Shown: positions 1 through 9,502 of the stretch, one piece after another
Numbering within the stretch: position 1 is the first letter of the stretch
How the letters are laid out: each line of letters opens with the position of its first letter
Assembly: GCA_007134885.1 (NCBI GenBank)
Contig: SLJX01000136.1
Coordinates: forward strand, 1-34,703
Source of the DNA: Halanaerobiaceae bacterium
GTDB lineage: Bacteria > Bacillota > Halanaerobiia > Halanaerobiales > Halarsenatibacteraceae
Direction of reading: 5' to 3'
Length of the DNA: 34,703 nt
Notes under the pieces: model-generated
What the model was told of the DNA's origin: nothing
Databases searched by the model: none
The model's input: the letters and a program-made list of their open reading frames with translations, nothing else
Made by a program: the position numbers and the translations under genes

Positions 1-65
1 AAATGAAAGTTAGTGTTTAGGATTTATAGTTTTAGTATTTAGGTTTAACAGTAGGAGGGTTTATC

Positions 66-821
66 ATGGCCGGACATTCAAAATGGGCCAATATCAAGCA
101 TAAAAAACAGAAGGAAGATCGCCGCCGGGCCAAGCTTTTTTCCAAACTGAGCCGGAGAATAGCTGTAGCGGCCCGGGAGGGCGGAGGAGATCCTGAGTTC
201 AACCCGGATTTAAGGATGGCCATTGAAAAGGCCAAAAATAACAACATGCCCAATGAAAATATTGAGAAGGCGATCAAACGGGGCACCGGAGAGCTTGAGG
301 GTGTTGACTATGAAAGCTTTAATTACGAAGGTTACGGACCAGGAGGAGTGGCTCTCTTTCTGGAAATAACCACCGATAATCGCAACCGCACTGCTTCAGA
401 AATTCGCCATATTCTCTCCGAGCACGGCGGCAATCTGGGCGAATCTGGCTGCGTGGCCTGGATGTTTGAGCGCCGGGGTCAGCTGATTCTCGATAATAGT
501 AGCGGCGAATATGATCTGGATAAGGTTATGCTGGAAGCCCTGGAGGCCGGAGCAGAAGATATTCAGGAAGAAAAGAATTTCATTCAGATATTCACCGCCG
601 ATAAAGAATTTATCCAGGTCAAGGAGAGGATGGAAGAAGCAGGCTATCAATTTGATGATTCCGATATTGTCATGAGCCCCAATAACATTGTTGAACTTGA
701 TGGTCCTGAGGCTAAAGAAATTTTAAGATTGATGGAAGAGCTGGAGGATCACGATGATATTCAGGAAGTTTATGCAAACTTCGATATTCCTGAAGAAATC
801 ATGGCTGAACTGGAGGAATAA
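66..821 (+). CDS. yebC: YebC/PmpR-TACO1 family protein
   Basis: The 251-residue product belongs to the YebC/TACO1 family. Members have been described as DNA-binding transcriptional regulators, and more recently as ribosome-associated factors that help translation of difficult proline-rich stretches. The N-terminus MAGHSKWANIKHKK is the family signature, followed by a basic helical segment and the AIEKAKNNNMPNENIEKAIKR region typical of domain 1. Length matches the usual 240-250 residues. An AGGAGGG ribosome-binding site lies 7 bases before the ATG. It sits directly upstream of ruvCAB, as in many bacteria, but a hairpin terminator at 855-880 separates it from ruvC, so cotranscription may be partial. 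Family assignment is firm; the exact molecular role is from family knowledge. Confidence 0.96.
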   Translation: MAGHSKWANIKHKKQKEDRRRAKLFSKLSRRIAVAAREGGGDPEFNPDLRMAIEKAKNNNMPNENIEKAIKRGTGELEGVDYESFNYEGYGPGGVALFLEITTDNRNRTASEIRHILSEHGGNLGESGCVAWMFERRGQLILDNSSGEYDLDKVMLEALEAGAEDIQEEKNFIQIFTADKEFIQVKERMEEAGYQFDDSDIVMSPNNIVELDGPEAKEILRLMEELEDHDDIQEVYANFDIPEEIMAELEE

Positions 822-854
822 CCGGCAGCAACAAATAGGCCTGAATTTTGCCTG

Positions 855-880
855 AGACACTGATACCTCAGTGTCTTTTA
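855..880 (+). terminator. Rho-independent terminator after yebC
   Basis: A perfect 9-bp stem (855-863 with 868-876, arm AGACACTGA) with a TACC loop is followed by TTTT at 876-879. It lies 34 bases after the yebC stop codon and about 20 bases before the ruvC start, so it may act as a partial terminator between the two genes. Confidence 0.75.
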
Positions 881-903
881 CTATTTAAGATGAGGTGAAC
901 TTG

Positions 904-1401
904 GTGAGAATATTAGGTATCGACCCCGGACTGGCAACAACAGGTTATTCTCTGCTTGAGAAGCAGGGCAACTCCTTTGAACTGATAGATTCCGGCCGAA
1001 TAAAAACTTCTCCTGACAGGCAGGATGTCACCAGACTGGAGGATTTATTTCAGGAACTTACAGAACTTATCAATAGTTTAAATCCCGGGCATATGGCAGT
1101 GGAGGAACTATTTTTTAACAAAAATGTCAAGACAGCCATCCGGGTGGGACAAGCCCGGGGAGTTATTCTCCTGGCTGGCTCCCGTCAAGGGCTTGAAGTC
1201 TATGAGTATACCCCCCTGCAGGTTAAACAGGCAGTGGTGGGCTATGGCCGGGCCAGCAAGCATCAGGTCCAGGAGATGGTAAAGGCTCTGCTCAACCTGC
1301 CGGCAGCACCGGATTCCGATGATGAAGCCGATGCTATAGCAGTGGCCATCTGTCACGGGCACAATTATGCTGTTAAGAAGAACTGGGGTGAACTAGTATG
1401 A
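904..1401 (+). CDS. ruvC: Holliday junction resolvase RuvC
   Basis: RuvC is the endonuclease that symmetrically cuts Holliday junctions held by RuvAB. The product (165 residues) begins MRILGIDPGL. Catalytic acidic residues are visible as D7, E67, and D140/D143 in the DDEADAIAVA segment, matching the four-carboxylate active site of the family. An upstream in-frame GTG at 895 is possible, but it lies inside the GAGGTGA Shine-Dalgarno sequence. The GTG at 904 sits 5 bases after that site and gives the canonical N-terminus, so I chose it. The stop codon overlaps the ruvA start in ATGA, which indicates translational coupling. Confidence 0.96.
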   Translation: MRILGIDPGLATTGYSLLEKQGNSFELIDSGRIKTSPDRQDVTRLEDLFQELTELINSLNPGHMAVEELFFNKNVKTAIRVGQARGVILLAGSRQGLEVYEYTPLQVKQAVVGYGRASKHQVQEMVKALLNLPAAPDSDDEADAIAVAICHGHNYAVKKNWGELV

Positions 1402-1985
1402 TAGGCTTTGTCAGGGGTAAGGTAATTTCTCGCAGGGAGGACCAGATAATTGTTGATGTTAATGATGTGGGATATCAGGTAACAGTGCCCACCACTATGG
1501 CCGGAGTTGAAACCGGCAGTGACTGTGAACTTTATATACACACTCATGTCCGGGAGGATGCTCTGGAGCTCTTCGGTTTCACCCGCAAGTCTTACCGGCA
1601 GATGTTTCAGGAACTTCTGACGGTATCGGGAATCGGACCCCGGGTGGCTTTAAATATAATCTCTACTCTTTCCCCGGACCGTTTTGCCCGGGCCATTCTC
1701 AATGAAGATCTCAATATTTTAAAGGAAGTCAAGGGCATCGGGCCCAAGAGCGGCCAGCGTATGATTCTGGAATTGAAGAGCAGGGTGGATGATCTGATGG
1801 CAGGCGAAAGTTTCTCCGATACCGCCGCCAGCTTTGCCCGGGATGATGAACTCTACTCGGCCCTGAATAATTTAGGTTACAGTGACAGCGAGGTCAATTC
1901 CGCCCTGGAAGAAATGGAGATTGAATCCCAGGATAATCTGGAAGAAAAAATCCGCCAGGTGCTGCTTTTTCTGGGACAGGATTAA
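1398..1985 (+). CDS. ruvA: Holliday junction DNA helicase subunit RuvA
   Basis: RuvA forms the tetrameric platform that binds the four-way junction and loads RuvB. The 195-residue protein starts MIGFVRGKVI, the usual N-terminal OB-fold. Two helix-hairpin-helix motifs follow: SGIGPRVALNI near residue 75 and VKGIGPKSGQRMILEL near residue 110. The C-terminal segment DDELYSALNNLGYSDSEV (about residues 150-170) is the RuvB-contacting domain III. Length is normal. It is translationally coupled to ruvC through ATGA. A 230-base gap separates it from ruvB, which is longer than in many genomes. Confidence 0.97.
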   Translation: MIGFVRGKVISRREDQIIVDVNDVGYQVTVPTTMAGVETGSDCELYIHTHVREDALELFGFTRKSYRQMFQELLTVSGIGPRVALNIISTLSPDRFARAILNEDLNILKEVKGIGPKSGQRMILELKSRVDDLMAGESFSDTAASFARDDELYSALNNLGYSDSEVNSALEEMEIESQDNLEEKIRQVLLFLGQD

Positions 1986-1995
1986 TCATAGCTCA

Positions 1996-2076
1996 AGCCA
2001 GAATTTCCATTTATGATGATATTGACTCCTAATTTATTTCTGGCTTTCACATTAGAAGTTAATATTACCCGGGTAA
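1996..2076 (+). other. Inverted repeats in the ruvA-ruvB spacer
   Basis: AGCCAGAA (1996-2003) and TTCTGGCT (2038-2045) can form an 8-bp stem with a 34-base loop. Twenty bases later comes the perfect 12-base palindrome TTACCCGGGTAA (2065-2076). No long T-run follows, so this is not a standard terminator. The role is unknown; an operator or a leader structure for ruvB is possible. Confidence 0.4.
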
Positions 2077-2216
2077 ATGGGGAATGAACAAGAAAAACTG
2101 CATCATTATTTAAAATACTTCAAATTAAAAAACAGGATTTTCATCGTTTTTGGGCATATGCTGCAAATTTTTCTATCTTTTAACAACTCCATATATTGGG
2201 GAAGGAGTTATCATAA

Positions 2217-3251
2217 ATGGATCAGGACAAAAAAAGAGTCGTTTCTCCCCGGGAAGTAGAGGATGAGGTGCTAGATAAAACTCTGCGTCCTACCAGACTG
2301 GAGTATTATATAGGTCAGGAAAAGGTTAAGGAAAAGCTAAATATATTTATTCAGGCTGCCTGCCAGCGGGGCGATGCTCTGGATCATGTTATGCTTTCCG
2401 GCCCGCCCGGCCTGGGCAAGACCACTCTGGCCAATATTATTGCCAATGAAATGAATGTCAACATTCATACCACCAGCGGTCCGGCCATCGAGAGACCGGG
2501 AGACCTGGCTTCAATTTTAACCAATCTTTCCAAACAGGATATTCTTTTTATTGATGAAATTCACCGGTTGAACCGGGTGGTGGAGGAGGTTTTATATCCG
2601 GCCATGGAGGACTATGGTCTGGACATCATGATCGGTAAAGGGCCCTCGGCCCGCTCGGTCCGCCTGGATCTGCCTCAGTTCACCCTGGTGGGAGCAACCA
2701 CCCGGGTCGGCAAACTTTCCTCACCACTGAGGGATAGATTTGGAGTCATTAACCGGCTGGAATTCTACAACCGGGAAGAGCTGGCCGAGATTGTTCAGAG
2801 ATCAGCCAGAATTTTGGAGGTGGATATCTCTTCCCAGGGAGCCGGTGAAATTGCCCGTCGTTCCCGGGGAACACCCCGGATTGCCAACCGGCTTTTAAAG
2901 AGAATTAGGGATTTTGCCCAGGTCCGCGCCGATGGCGCTATTACCCCGGAGGTAGTTCGGGAAGCTCTGAAATTGCTGGAAGTTGATGAAATGGGTCTGG
3001 ATAAAATAGATCACCGACTGCTTAAGACCATTATCCAGAAATTTGGAGGAGGCCCGGTCGGCCTCAAGACCATCTCGGCAGCCATCAGCGAGGAATGTGA
3101 AACTATAGAAGATGTTTACGAGCCCTACCTGCTGCAGCTAGGTTTTCTGGAAAGAACTCCCCGGGGCCGGAAGGCCACCCGGTCAGCCTATCAGCATCTG
3201 GAAATAGAACTTCCCCAATCCCGCCAGCAGGCCCTTTTTGAAGAGGACTAA
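2217..3251 (+). CDS. ruvB: Holliday junction branch migration ATPase RuvB
   Basis: RuvB is the AAA+ motor that drives branch migration on RuvA-bound junctions. The 344-residue product has the Walker A motif GPPGLGKTT, Walker [10 protein letters not shown], sensor segment [20 protein letters not shown] and the C-terminal winged helix ending [17 protein letters not shown]. Length matches the family. The ATG at 2217 is preceded by GAAGGAG. The last bases of that site (GGAGTT, 2204-2209) can pair with AACTCC at 2185-2190, so the ribosome-binding site may be partly sequestered. A 60-residue frame overlapping the start is not convincing. Confidence 0.98.
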   Translation: MDQDKKRVVSPREVEDEVLDKTLRPTRLEYYIGQEKVKEKLNIFIQAACQRGDALDHVMLSGPPGLGKTTLANIIANEMNVNIHTTSGPAIERPGDLASILTNLSKQDILFIDEIHRLNRVVEEVLYPAMEDYGLDIMIGKGPSARSVRLDLPQFTLVGATTRVGKLSSPLRDRFGVINRLEFYNREELAEIVQRSARILEVDISSQGAGEIARRSRGTPRIANRLLKRIRDFAQVRADGAITPEVVREALKLLEVDEMGLDKIDHRLLKTIIQKFGGGPVGLKTISAAISEECETIEDVYEPYLLQLGFLERTPRGRKATRSAYQHLEIELPQSRQQALFEED

Positions 3252-3423
3252 CCTGATATCCTGATATTTTAGAGATATATTTTTTAGATAAGGATGTTTC
3301 TAAGATGATTGGGACAATAGAGGTCTTTAATGGGTAAAATAATTGATAACTAACTAAGCTAATTGCTTAAGCTGTATTTTATTCACATTAATATTTAGCT
3401 CAATACTATGGAGGTTTATTTAG

Positions 3424-4515
3424 ATGGAGGTAAAGGATTTTGATTATGAGCTGCCGGAGAGGCTGATTGCCCAGGAACCGACCTCCCGGCGGGATGAATC
3501 CCGGCTGATGGTTTTAAATAAAGCAGGGGGTATAAGGGATCATGCCAGATTTTTTCAGTTAGGGGACTACCTCGAGTCCGGTGACAGGCTGGTTTTAAAT
3601 GACAGCCGGGTAATTCCGGCCCGTCTTCACGGACGAAAAAAATCCTCCGGAGTGGAGGTTGAGGTGCTGCTGCTGAATGAACTTGAGCCCGACCGCTGGG
3701 AGGTTCTGGTCAAGCCCGGCCGGCGGGTGAAGCAGGAAACCGAAATAGTTTTTACTTCTAAAAAGGATGGTCCAGAGAAGAAACCGGAGAGAGAGAGCCG
3801 AGGAGAGATCACAGCCCGCTGCCTGGCTTATACCGATTTTGGCGGCCGGATTCTGGAGTTTAACCCACCCGGCAGACTCCGGGAAAAATTGGAGGCTCTG
3901 GGAGAAATGCCCCTGCCCCCCTATATTACCGAATATTCTGGAGATCCGGAGCGCTATCAGACTGTTTATGCCAGCCGGGAAGGCTCAGCGGCAGCACCAA
4001 CTGCCGGCCTCCATTTTACCGAAGATCTCCTGGAGGAGCTTAAAGAAAACGGGATAGACATAAGTTATATCACCCTGCATGTCGGACTCGGAACCTTCCG
4101 GCCGGTTCGCACCAATGAGGTGGAGGAGCACGAGATGCATGCCGAATATTTTGCAGTAAGCCAGGAGACCGCCCGTGAAATCTGCCAGACCAGAGAATCC
4201 GGCGGCCGGATTATTGCTGTTGGTACCACCGTCACTCGAACCCTGGAGGGAGCTGCCAGGTCAATTCTTGAAGGACAGGGCCGGCAGGGGTGGACTGAGA
4301 TTTTTATTTATCCCGGCTATGATTTTCAGGTGATTGATGGTCTCCTGACCAATTTTCACCTGCCCAAATCCACCCTTCTGATGCTGGTCTCAGCTCTGGC
4401 AGGCAGGGAGAATATCATGCAGGCCTATCAGGAAGCCATCCGCCGGGAGTACAGGTTTTACAGCTTTGGGGATGCAATGCTGATAATATCCCATTATAAA
4501 ACTGATAATCCTTGA
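3424..4515 (+). CDS. queA: S-adenosylmethionine:tRNA ribosyltransferase-isomerase QueA
   Basis: QueA transfers and isomerises the ribose of SAM onto preQ1 in tRNA to give epoxyqueuosine. The protein has 363 residues, starting [19 protein letters not shown]. Family segments [11 protein letters not shown] and [31 protein letters not shown] are clear. It is roughly 20 residues longer than common homologues because of a charged stretch around residues 117-130 ([17 protein letters not shown]) in the beta-rich domain. It is followed by tgt after 43 bases, so two enzymes of the queuosine pathway are probably cotranscribed. GGAGGT precedes the ATG. Confidence 0.97.
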   Translation: MEVKDFDYELPERLIAQEPTSRRDESRLMVLNKAGGIRDHARFFQLGDYLESGDRLVLNDSRVIPARLHGRKKSSGVEVEVLLLNELEPDRWEVLVKPGRRVKQETEIVFTSKKDGPEKKPERESRGEITARCLAYTDFGGRILEFNPPGRLREKLEALGEMPLPPYITEYSGDPERYQTVYASREGSAAAPTAGLHFTEDLLEELKENGIDISYITLHVGLGTFRPVRTNEVEEHEMHAEYFAVSQETAREICQTRESGGRIIAVGTTVTRTLEGAARSILEGQGRQGWTEIFIYPGYDFQVIDGLLTNFHLPKSTLLMLVSALAGRENIMQAYQEAIRREYRFYSFGDAMLIISHYKTDNP

Positions 4516-4552
4516 TTTAAGGACTGATTATTTTTAATTAAAGGACTGATAA

Positions 4553-5683
<1,131 letters not shown>

Positions 5684-5781
5684 TATTATTTCCAACCCAG
5701 CTGGCTGCTGATATTTCCTGGCTTGCTATCACCTGAAACTCCACCCTGGGTGAAAAAATAGTTTTCTCCGGGCAAAATCTC

Positions 5782-5810
5782 TTGTAATTAATGGTATTAG
5801 ATATTATAAT
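5782..5810 (+). promoter_or_regulatory. Sigma-A type promoter for yajC
   Basis: TTGTAA (5782-5787), a 17-base spacer and a perfect TATAAT (5805-5810) lie 65 bases before the yajC start. Transcription would start near 5817. This suggests the Sec genes can be expressed independently of queA-tgt. Confidence 0.75.
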
Positions 5811-5874
5811 AGTAAGGGAAAACAAAATATAATAATATGGGCAGGATGTAATTTAAAATTAAGGAGGAATTTTA

Positions 5875-6156
5875 ATGGAAGTTGTAGTTTCGTTATTACC
5901 CTGGATTTTGATTTTTGGTGTTTTCTGGTTTTTCCTGATCAGGCCGCAAAAAAAGCAACAGAAACAGCATCAGGAAATGCTGGACAGCCTTGAGGTTGGG
6001 GATGAAATTATTTCTGCCGGCGGTATTAGAGGCAAGATAATCAAGATCAAGGATAATATTGTCAGGCTGAGAATTTCCCCCGAGGTTGATATTGAGATGA
6101 TGAAGAGTTCCATCAGCCAGCTGGCCAGACAGAAAGAAGAAGCTGAAGAGGAATAG
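5875..6156 (+). CDS. yajC: Preprotein translocase accessory subunit YajC
   Basis: YajC is a small single-span membrane protein that associates with SecDF and the SecYEG translocon. The 93-residue product has one N-terminal transmembrane helix (about residues 5-22, LLPWILIFGVFWFFLIRPQ) followed by the signature RPQKKQQKQ and the cytoplasmic domain LEVGDEIISAGGIRGKIIKI. An AAGGAGGA ribosome-binding site is 6 bases before the ATG. A terminator-like hairpin follows at 6292-6318, before the signal peptidase gene. Confidence 0.97.
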   Translation: MEVVVSLLPWILIFGVFWFFLIRPQKKQQKQHQEMLDSLEVGDEIISAGGIRGKIIKIKDNIVRLRISPEVDIEMMKSSISQLARQKEEAEEE

Positions 6157-6291
6157 CTGTAAAATTAAGCAGCAGTGCTCTGGATCTGGATTTATTTCTT
6201 TAGTTAATTCCATTTTGTGACTCGCTTTACAGCTCAGGATTGCTTAATTAAACCCAGACAAACAGACAGACAAACAGATAAAAAATAACAG

Positions 6292-6318
6292 CAGGCTTTG
6301 AAAAAGCCTGACATTTTT
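6292..6318 (+). terminator. Terminator-like hairpin after yajC
   Basis: An 8-bp stem, CAGGCTTT (6292-6299) with AAAGCCTG (6303-6310), has a 3-base loop and is followed by ACATTTTT. It may terminate or attenuate transcription between yajC and the signal peptidase gene. Confidence 0.65.
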
Positions 6319-6368
6319 AACTGTTTAATTGTTTGATCTTGTACAATTTTGAATAGGAGGTAACCTCT

Positions 6369-6923
6369 GTGGATAAGGGCGATATCAAGGAATTTATCCA
6401 GTCGCTGGTCATTGCAGGTGTACTGGCTTTTTTAATTATAACCTTTGTAGCCCAGTCTTTTGTGGTTGAAGGCAGCTCCATGCAGCAAACCCTGGATAAT
6501 GGAGAGAGACTGATAGCTAATAAATTAATTTACCGTTTTCGTGACCCGCAACGGGGAGAAATAGTGGTCTTTACTCCCCAGGGGGCCAGTGATCAGAGAT
6601 ATATCAAGAGAATAATTGGCCTGCCCGGAGATACTGTCTATATCAGAAATGGACAGGTTTATGTTAATGGTGAACCACTGGAAGAGGATTATATCAAAGA
6701 AGATATGCGGGATATTGGAGATTCAGGGCCCTTCGAGATTCCCGAAGGGGAATATTTTGTGCTGGGGGATAACCGCAATCACAGTGCCGACAGCAGATTT
6801 CCTGGGCTGGTTGGTTATGTTGACAGAGATTCCATTCATGGTAAAGCTTTCTGGGTTTTCTGGCCTCTGGGTGAGATGAGAGTTCTGGAGCACGAGGAGT
6901 ATAATATTGATAATCAGGAATAA
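6369..6923 (+). CDS. lepB: Type I signal peptidase
   Basis: This membrane serine protease removes signal peptides from exported proteins. The 184-residue protein resembles the short SipS type: one N-terminal transmembrane helix (about 12-30), the catalytic serine at S37 in EGSSM, the general-base lysine at K80 in RYIKRIIGLPGD, and the late box GDNRNHSADSR. It starts with GTG, supported by TAGGAGGT just upstream. Its place between yajC and secD is notable, because these genes are usually adjacent. The context links signal-peptide cleavage with late translocation. Membrane topology is inferred as N-in with an extracellular catalytic domain. Confidence 0.96.
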   Translation: MDKGDIKEFIQSLVIAGVLAFLIITFVAQSFVVEGSSMQQTLDNGERLIANKLIYRFRDPQRGEIVVFTPQGASDQRYIKRIIGLPGDTVYIRNGQVYVNGEPLEEDYIKEDMRDIGDSGPFEIPEGEYFVLGDNRNHSADSRFPGLVGYVDRDSIHGKAFWVFWPLGEMRVLEHEEYNIDNQE

Positions 6924-6975
6924 TTATCTTTATATTAATTAAAATTTATTTTTTATTCTGTAGGAGGATGAATTT

Positions 6976-8199
6976 ATGAGGTATAAACAAAAACGCAGGC
7001 TGAAAATTGCTTTTATTGTCGGAGTTATAGCTCTGGCAATATTTCTTTATTCTTTTTATGGCATAAATCTCGGCCTGGACCTGGAGGGCGGGGCCCATAT
7101 TGTTCTTCAGGCTCAGGAAACCGAGGATCGCACCATTGACCGGGAAACTATGACAGGAATAGTCAGTGTGATTGAAAGAAGGGTTAATGAACTGGGTCTT
7201 TCAGAACCGGTCATTCAGACCGAAGGATCAGATCGCATCATTGTCGAACTGCCGGCTGTCGACAATCCTTCGGAAGCAATTCAAACCATCGGCCGGACAG
7301 CTATGCTTACCATCCGCAATCCCGAAGGAGAGGTGCTGTTAACCGGAGATAGAATAACAGATGCCCGGGCCAGCTATGATGAACACGGCCGACCGGTGGT
7401 CTCCTTCCAGCTGGATCGAGAGGGCTCTCGAGAGTTTGAAGAGATTACCCGGATGTATATGGGGCAGCGGATCGGGGTTTATCTGGATGAGGAGCAGCTG
7501 ACCAACCCCACAGTTCAGTCGGTGATCCGGGATCAGGGCCAGATAACCGGCTATGCCAATGTCCGGGAAGCTGAAGAACACGCTGTCCTGATCAGGGAAG
7601 GTGCCCTGCCGGTACCGGTAGAAGTAATGGAAAGCCGGACCGTGGGACCAACCCTGGGAGCAATAGCCATCCAGCAGAGTATCAGAGCAGGCCTAATTGG
7701 CCTGGCCCTGGTAGCAATCTATATGATTTTTTATTATAAGTTTCCCGGAATTCTGGCAGCCTCCAGCCTCATTATCTATGGTATAGTGATGATGGGAACC
7801 CTGGCCGGTCTGCAGGCAGTTTTAACCCTGCCGGGAATTGCCGGTATCATTCTCTCCATCGGTATGGCTGTCGATGCTAACATTATTATCTTTGAGCGCA
7901 TCAAGGACGAGCGTAACAGCGGGAAAAGTATCAGAGCGGCAATTGATGCCGGCTTTAAAAGAGCCTATATCACTATTGTTGATGCCAATGTTACTACGTT
8001 AATTACGGCTTCAATTCTGGCCTACTTTACTTCCGGTGCAGTCAGAGGATTTGCCGTCACCCTGATTATTGGAATTCTGGTCAGCATGTTTACGGCCTTC
8101 CTGATCACCAGAAGCCTGATCGATGTCTTTTCCCAGTCCAGTTTGATTCAGACCGAGAAGTCCTTCGGTGCCAACAGGGGGGTTCAGCAGAATGCTTAA
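6976..8199 (+). CDS. secD: Protein translocase subunit SecD
   Basis: SecD works with SecF to use the ion-motive force for protein export. The 407-residue protein has a first membrane helix (about 9-29), the signature GINLGLDLEGGAHIVL, an extracytoplasmic domain of about 190 residues, and five more C-terminal membrane helices with the GMAVDANIIIFERIKDE motif of the RND-like family. AGGAGG lies 8 bases before the ATG. Its end overlaps the start of secF by 8 bases, so the two are translationally coupled. Confidence 0.98.
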   Translation: MRYKQKRRLKIAFIVGVIALAIFLYSFYGINLGLDLEGGAHIVLQAQETEDRTIDRETMTGIVSVIERRVNELGLSEPVIQTEGSDRIIVELPAVDNPSEAIQTIGRTAMLTIRNPEGEVLLTGDRITDARASYDEHGRPVVSFQLDREGSREFEEITRMYMGQRIGVYLDEEQLTNPTVQSVIRDQGQITGYANVREAEEHAVLIREGALPVPVEVMESRTVGPTLGAIAIQQSIRAGLIGLALVAIYMIFYYKFPGILAASSLIIYGIVMMGTLAGLQAVLTLPGIAGIILSIGMAVDANIIIFERIKDERNSGKSIRAAIDAGFKRAYITIVDANVTTLITASILAYFTSGAVRGFAVTLIIGILVSMFTAFLITRSLIDVFSQSSLIQTEKSFGANRGVQQNA

Positions 8200-9094
8200 T
8201 TTTGACAGTGATAGACTTGATTTAATGGGTAAAAGAAAAATCTGGTTTACCGTAGGAGGAGCAATTGTAATTCTTTCCTTGCTTGCCCTGCTGGTCTTTG
8301 GTCTCAATCTGGGGATTGATTTTGCCGGGGGGACAATTATAGAGTTCAGCTTTGAAGAATTGATTCCCACAGAAGATGTACGGGCGGTGCTGACCGAGAT
8401 CGGCATTGCCGAGGATGCTACCTTGCAGACGACCATCGAGGATCAATATCAGGGTGTCATCATCAGAACCAGTGAACTATCCCCCACTGAGATTGAACAG
8501 GTAGAAAATGCTGTTCTGGCTGAATTTGCCGGGGCAGAAGTTTTAAGGACCGATATGGTGGGTCCAACTATCGGGCAGGAACTGAGAAGGCAGGCCTTGC
8601 TGGCCCTGCTGGTAGCCGGTCTGGCCATGGTAGCTTATATCAGCTTCCGTTTTGAGCCAAAATTTGCTATTACCACCCTGGCCACCCTGACCCATGATGT
8701 GCTCTTTACCGTGGGCATCTTTGCCCTGCTGGGACGGGAGATCAATACTGCCTTTGTAGCTGCGCTTCTCACCATTGTTGGTTATTCCATCAACGACACC
8801 ATTGTTATCTTTGACAGGATCCGGGAGAACATGAAACTCTACCGGAAAATGCCCTTTATTGAACAGGCCAACCGGGCGGTGGTCGATACCCTGCCCCGTT
8901 CCATCAACACCTCGATGACCACTCTGGTAGCGATTCTGGCCATCTATTTCTTTGGAGGTGCTGCCATCAGGACCTTTATGCTGGCTCTTTTTATTGGCCT
9001 GGCTGTGGGAACTTATTCCTCCATTTTTGTAGCTAGCCCGATACTGGTTGACTGGGATATTAGAGCGAAAGCCAGAGCGAAATCCCGGAGCTAG
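8192..9094 (+). CDS. secF: Protein translocase subunit SecF
   Basis: SecF is the partner of SecD. The protein from the ATG at 8192 has 300 residues. It shows an N-terminal membrane helix, the LNLGIDFAGGTIIEF signature, a compact periplasmic-type domain, then five membrane helices including the GYSINDTIVIFDRIRENM motif. A GTG at 8168 is in frame and would add eight residues. AGGGGGGTT at 8176-8183 is placed correctly for the ATG at 8192, which also gives the usual N-terminus, so I prefer the ATG. Confidence 0.97.
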   Translation: MLNFDSDRLDLMGKRKIWFTVGGAIVILSLLALLVFGLNLGIDFAGGTIIEFSFEELIPTEDVRAVLTEIGIAEDATLQTTIEDQYQGVIIRTSELSPTEIEQVENAVLAEFAGAEVLRTDMVGPTIGQELRRQALLALLVAGLAMVAYISFRFEPKFAITTLATLTHDVLFTVGIFALLGREINTAFVAALLTIVGYSINDTIVIFDRIRENMKLYRKMPFIEQANRAVVDTLPRSINTSMTTLVAILAIYFFGGAAIRTFMLALFIGLAVGTYSSIFVASPILVDWDIRAKARAKSRS

Positions 9095-9166
9095 GAGCTA
9101 AGAGAAGTTTCCTGTCCATTTTTAACTCATTGTGGATTTCAAGAGAGAGAAGGGGGTTGAAAACCA

Positions 9167-9484
9167 ATGAAATTAAAGCTGGAAGATATTTTATATCGCG
9201 GACTGGGTTCACTAGATCTGACAGTGGAAAAAATGGAAGAAGTTATCAGCACTATGATCAAAGAGGGAGATCTTACCCGCAAACAGGGCGAGGAGCTTGT
9301 CAAAAAGTGGCAGCAGAAGGGCGATGAGAAGAAAGACGAGATTGAAAAATCGATAGAAAAGAAGCTCAGGGATCTGGGTTTTTCCTCCCGGGAAGATGTG
9401 GAAGATCTCACCAGCAAGGTAGCAGCTCTGGAAAAGGAAGTTGACAGACTCAAGGAAATTTGTAGCGAAAATCCGGAAGACTAA
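9167..9484 (+). CDS. Phasin-like coiled-coil protein
   Basis: This 105-residue, highly charged protein (MKLKLEDILYRGLGSLDLT...) is almost entirely predicted helix. A C-terminal heptad-like segment lies at about residues 80-100 (LTSKVAALEKEVDRLKE). It resembles proteins annotated as polyhydroxyalkanoate-granule phasin or PhaF-like, which are often encoded next to AarF/UbiB genes. No PHA synthase gene is in the window, so a storage-granule role is not supported here. It is 18 bases upstream of the UbiB-like gene and probably cotranscribed and functionally tied to it. The ATG at 9167 has AGGGGG 10 bases upstream. Function is not established. Confidence 0.7.
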   Translation: MKLKLEDILYRGLGSLDLTVEKMEEVISTMIKEGDLTRKQGEELVKKWQQKGDEKKDEIEKSIEKKLRDLGFSSREDVEDLTSKVAALEKEVDRLKEICSENPED

Positions 9485-9502
9485 CAGGAGCCCTGGTCTG
9501 TC

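Noticed and set aside
2077-2259. 60-residue plus-strand frame before ruvB
   Set aside because: It overlaps the certain ruvB start in another frame, has no ribosome-binding site and resembles nothing I know.
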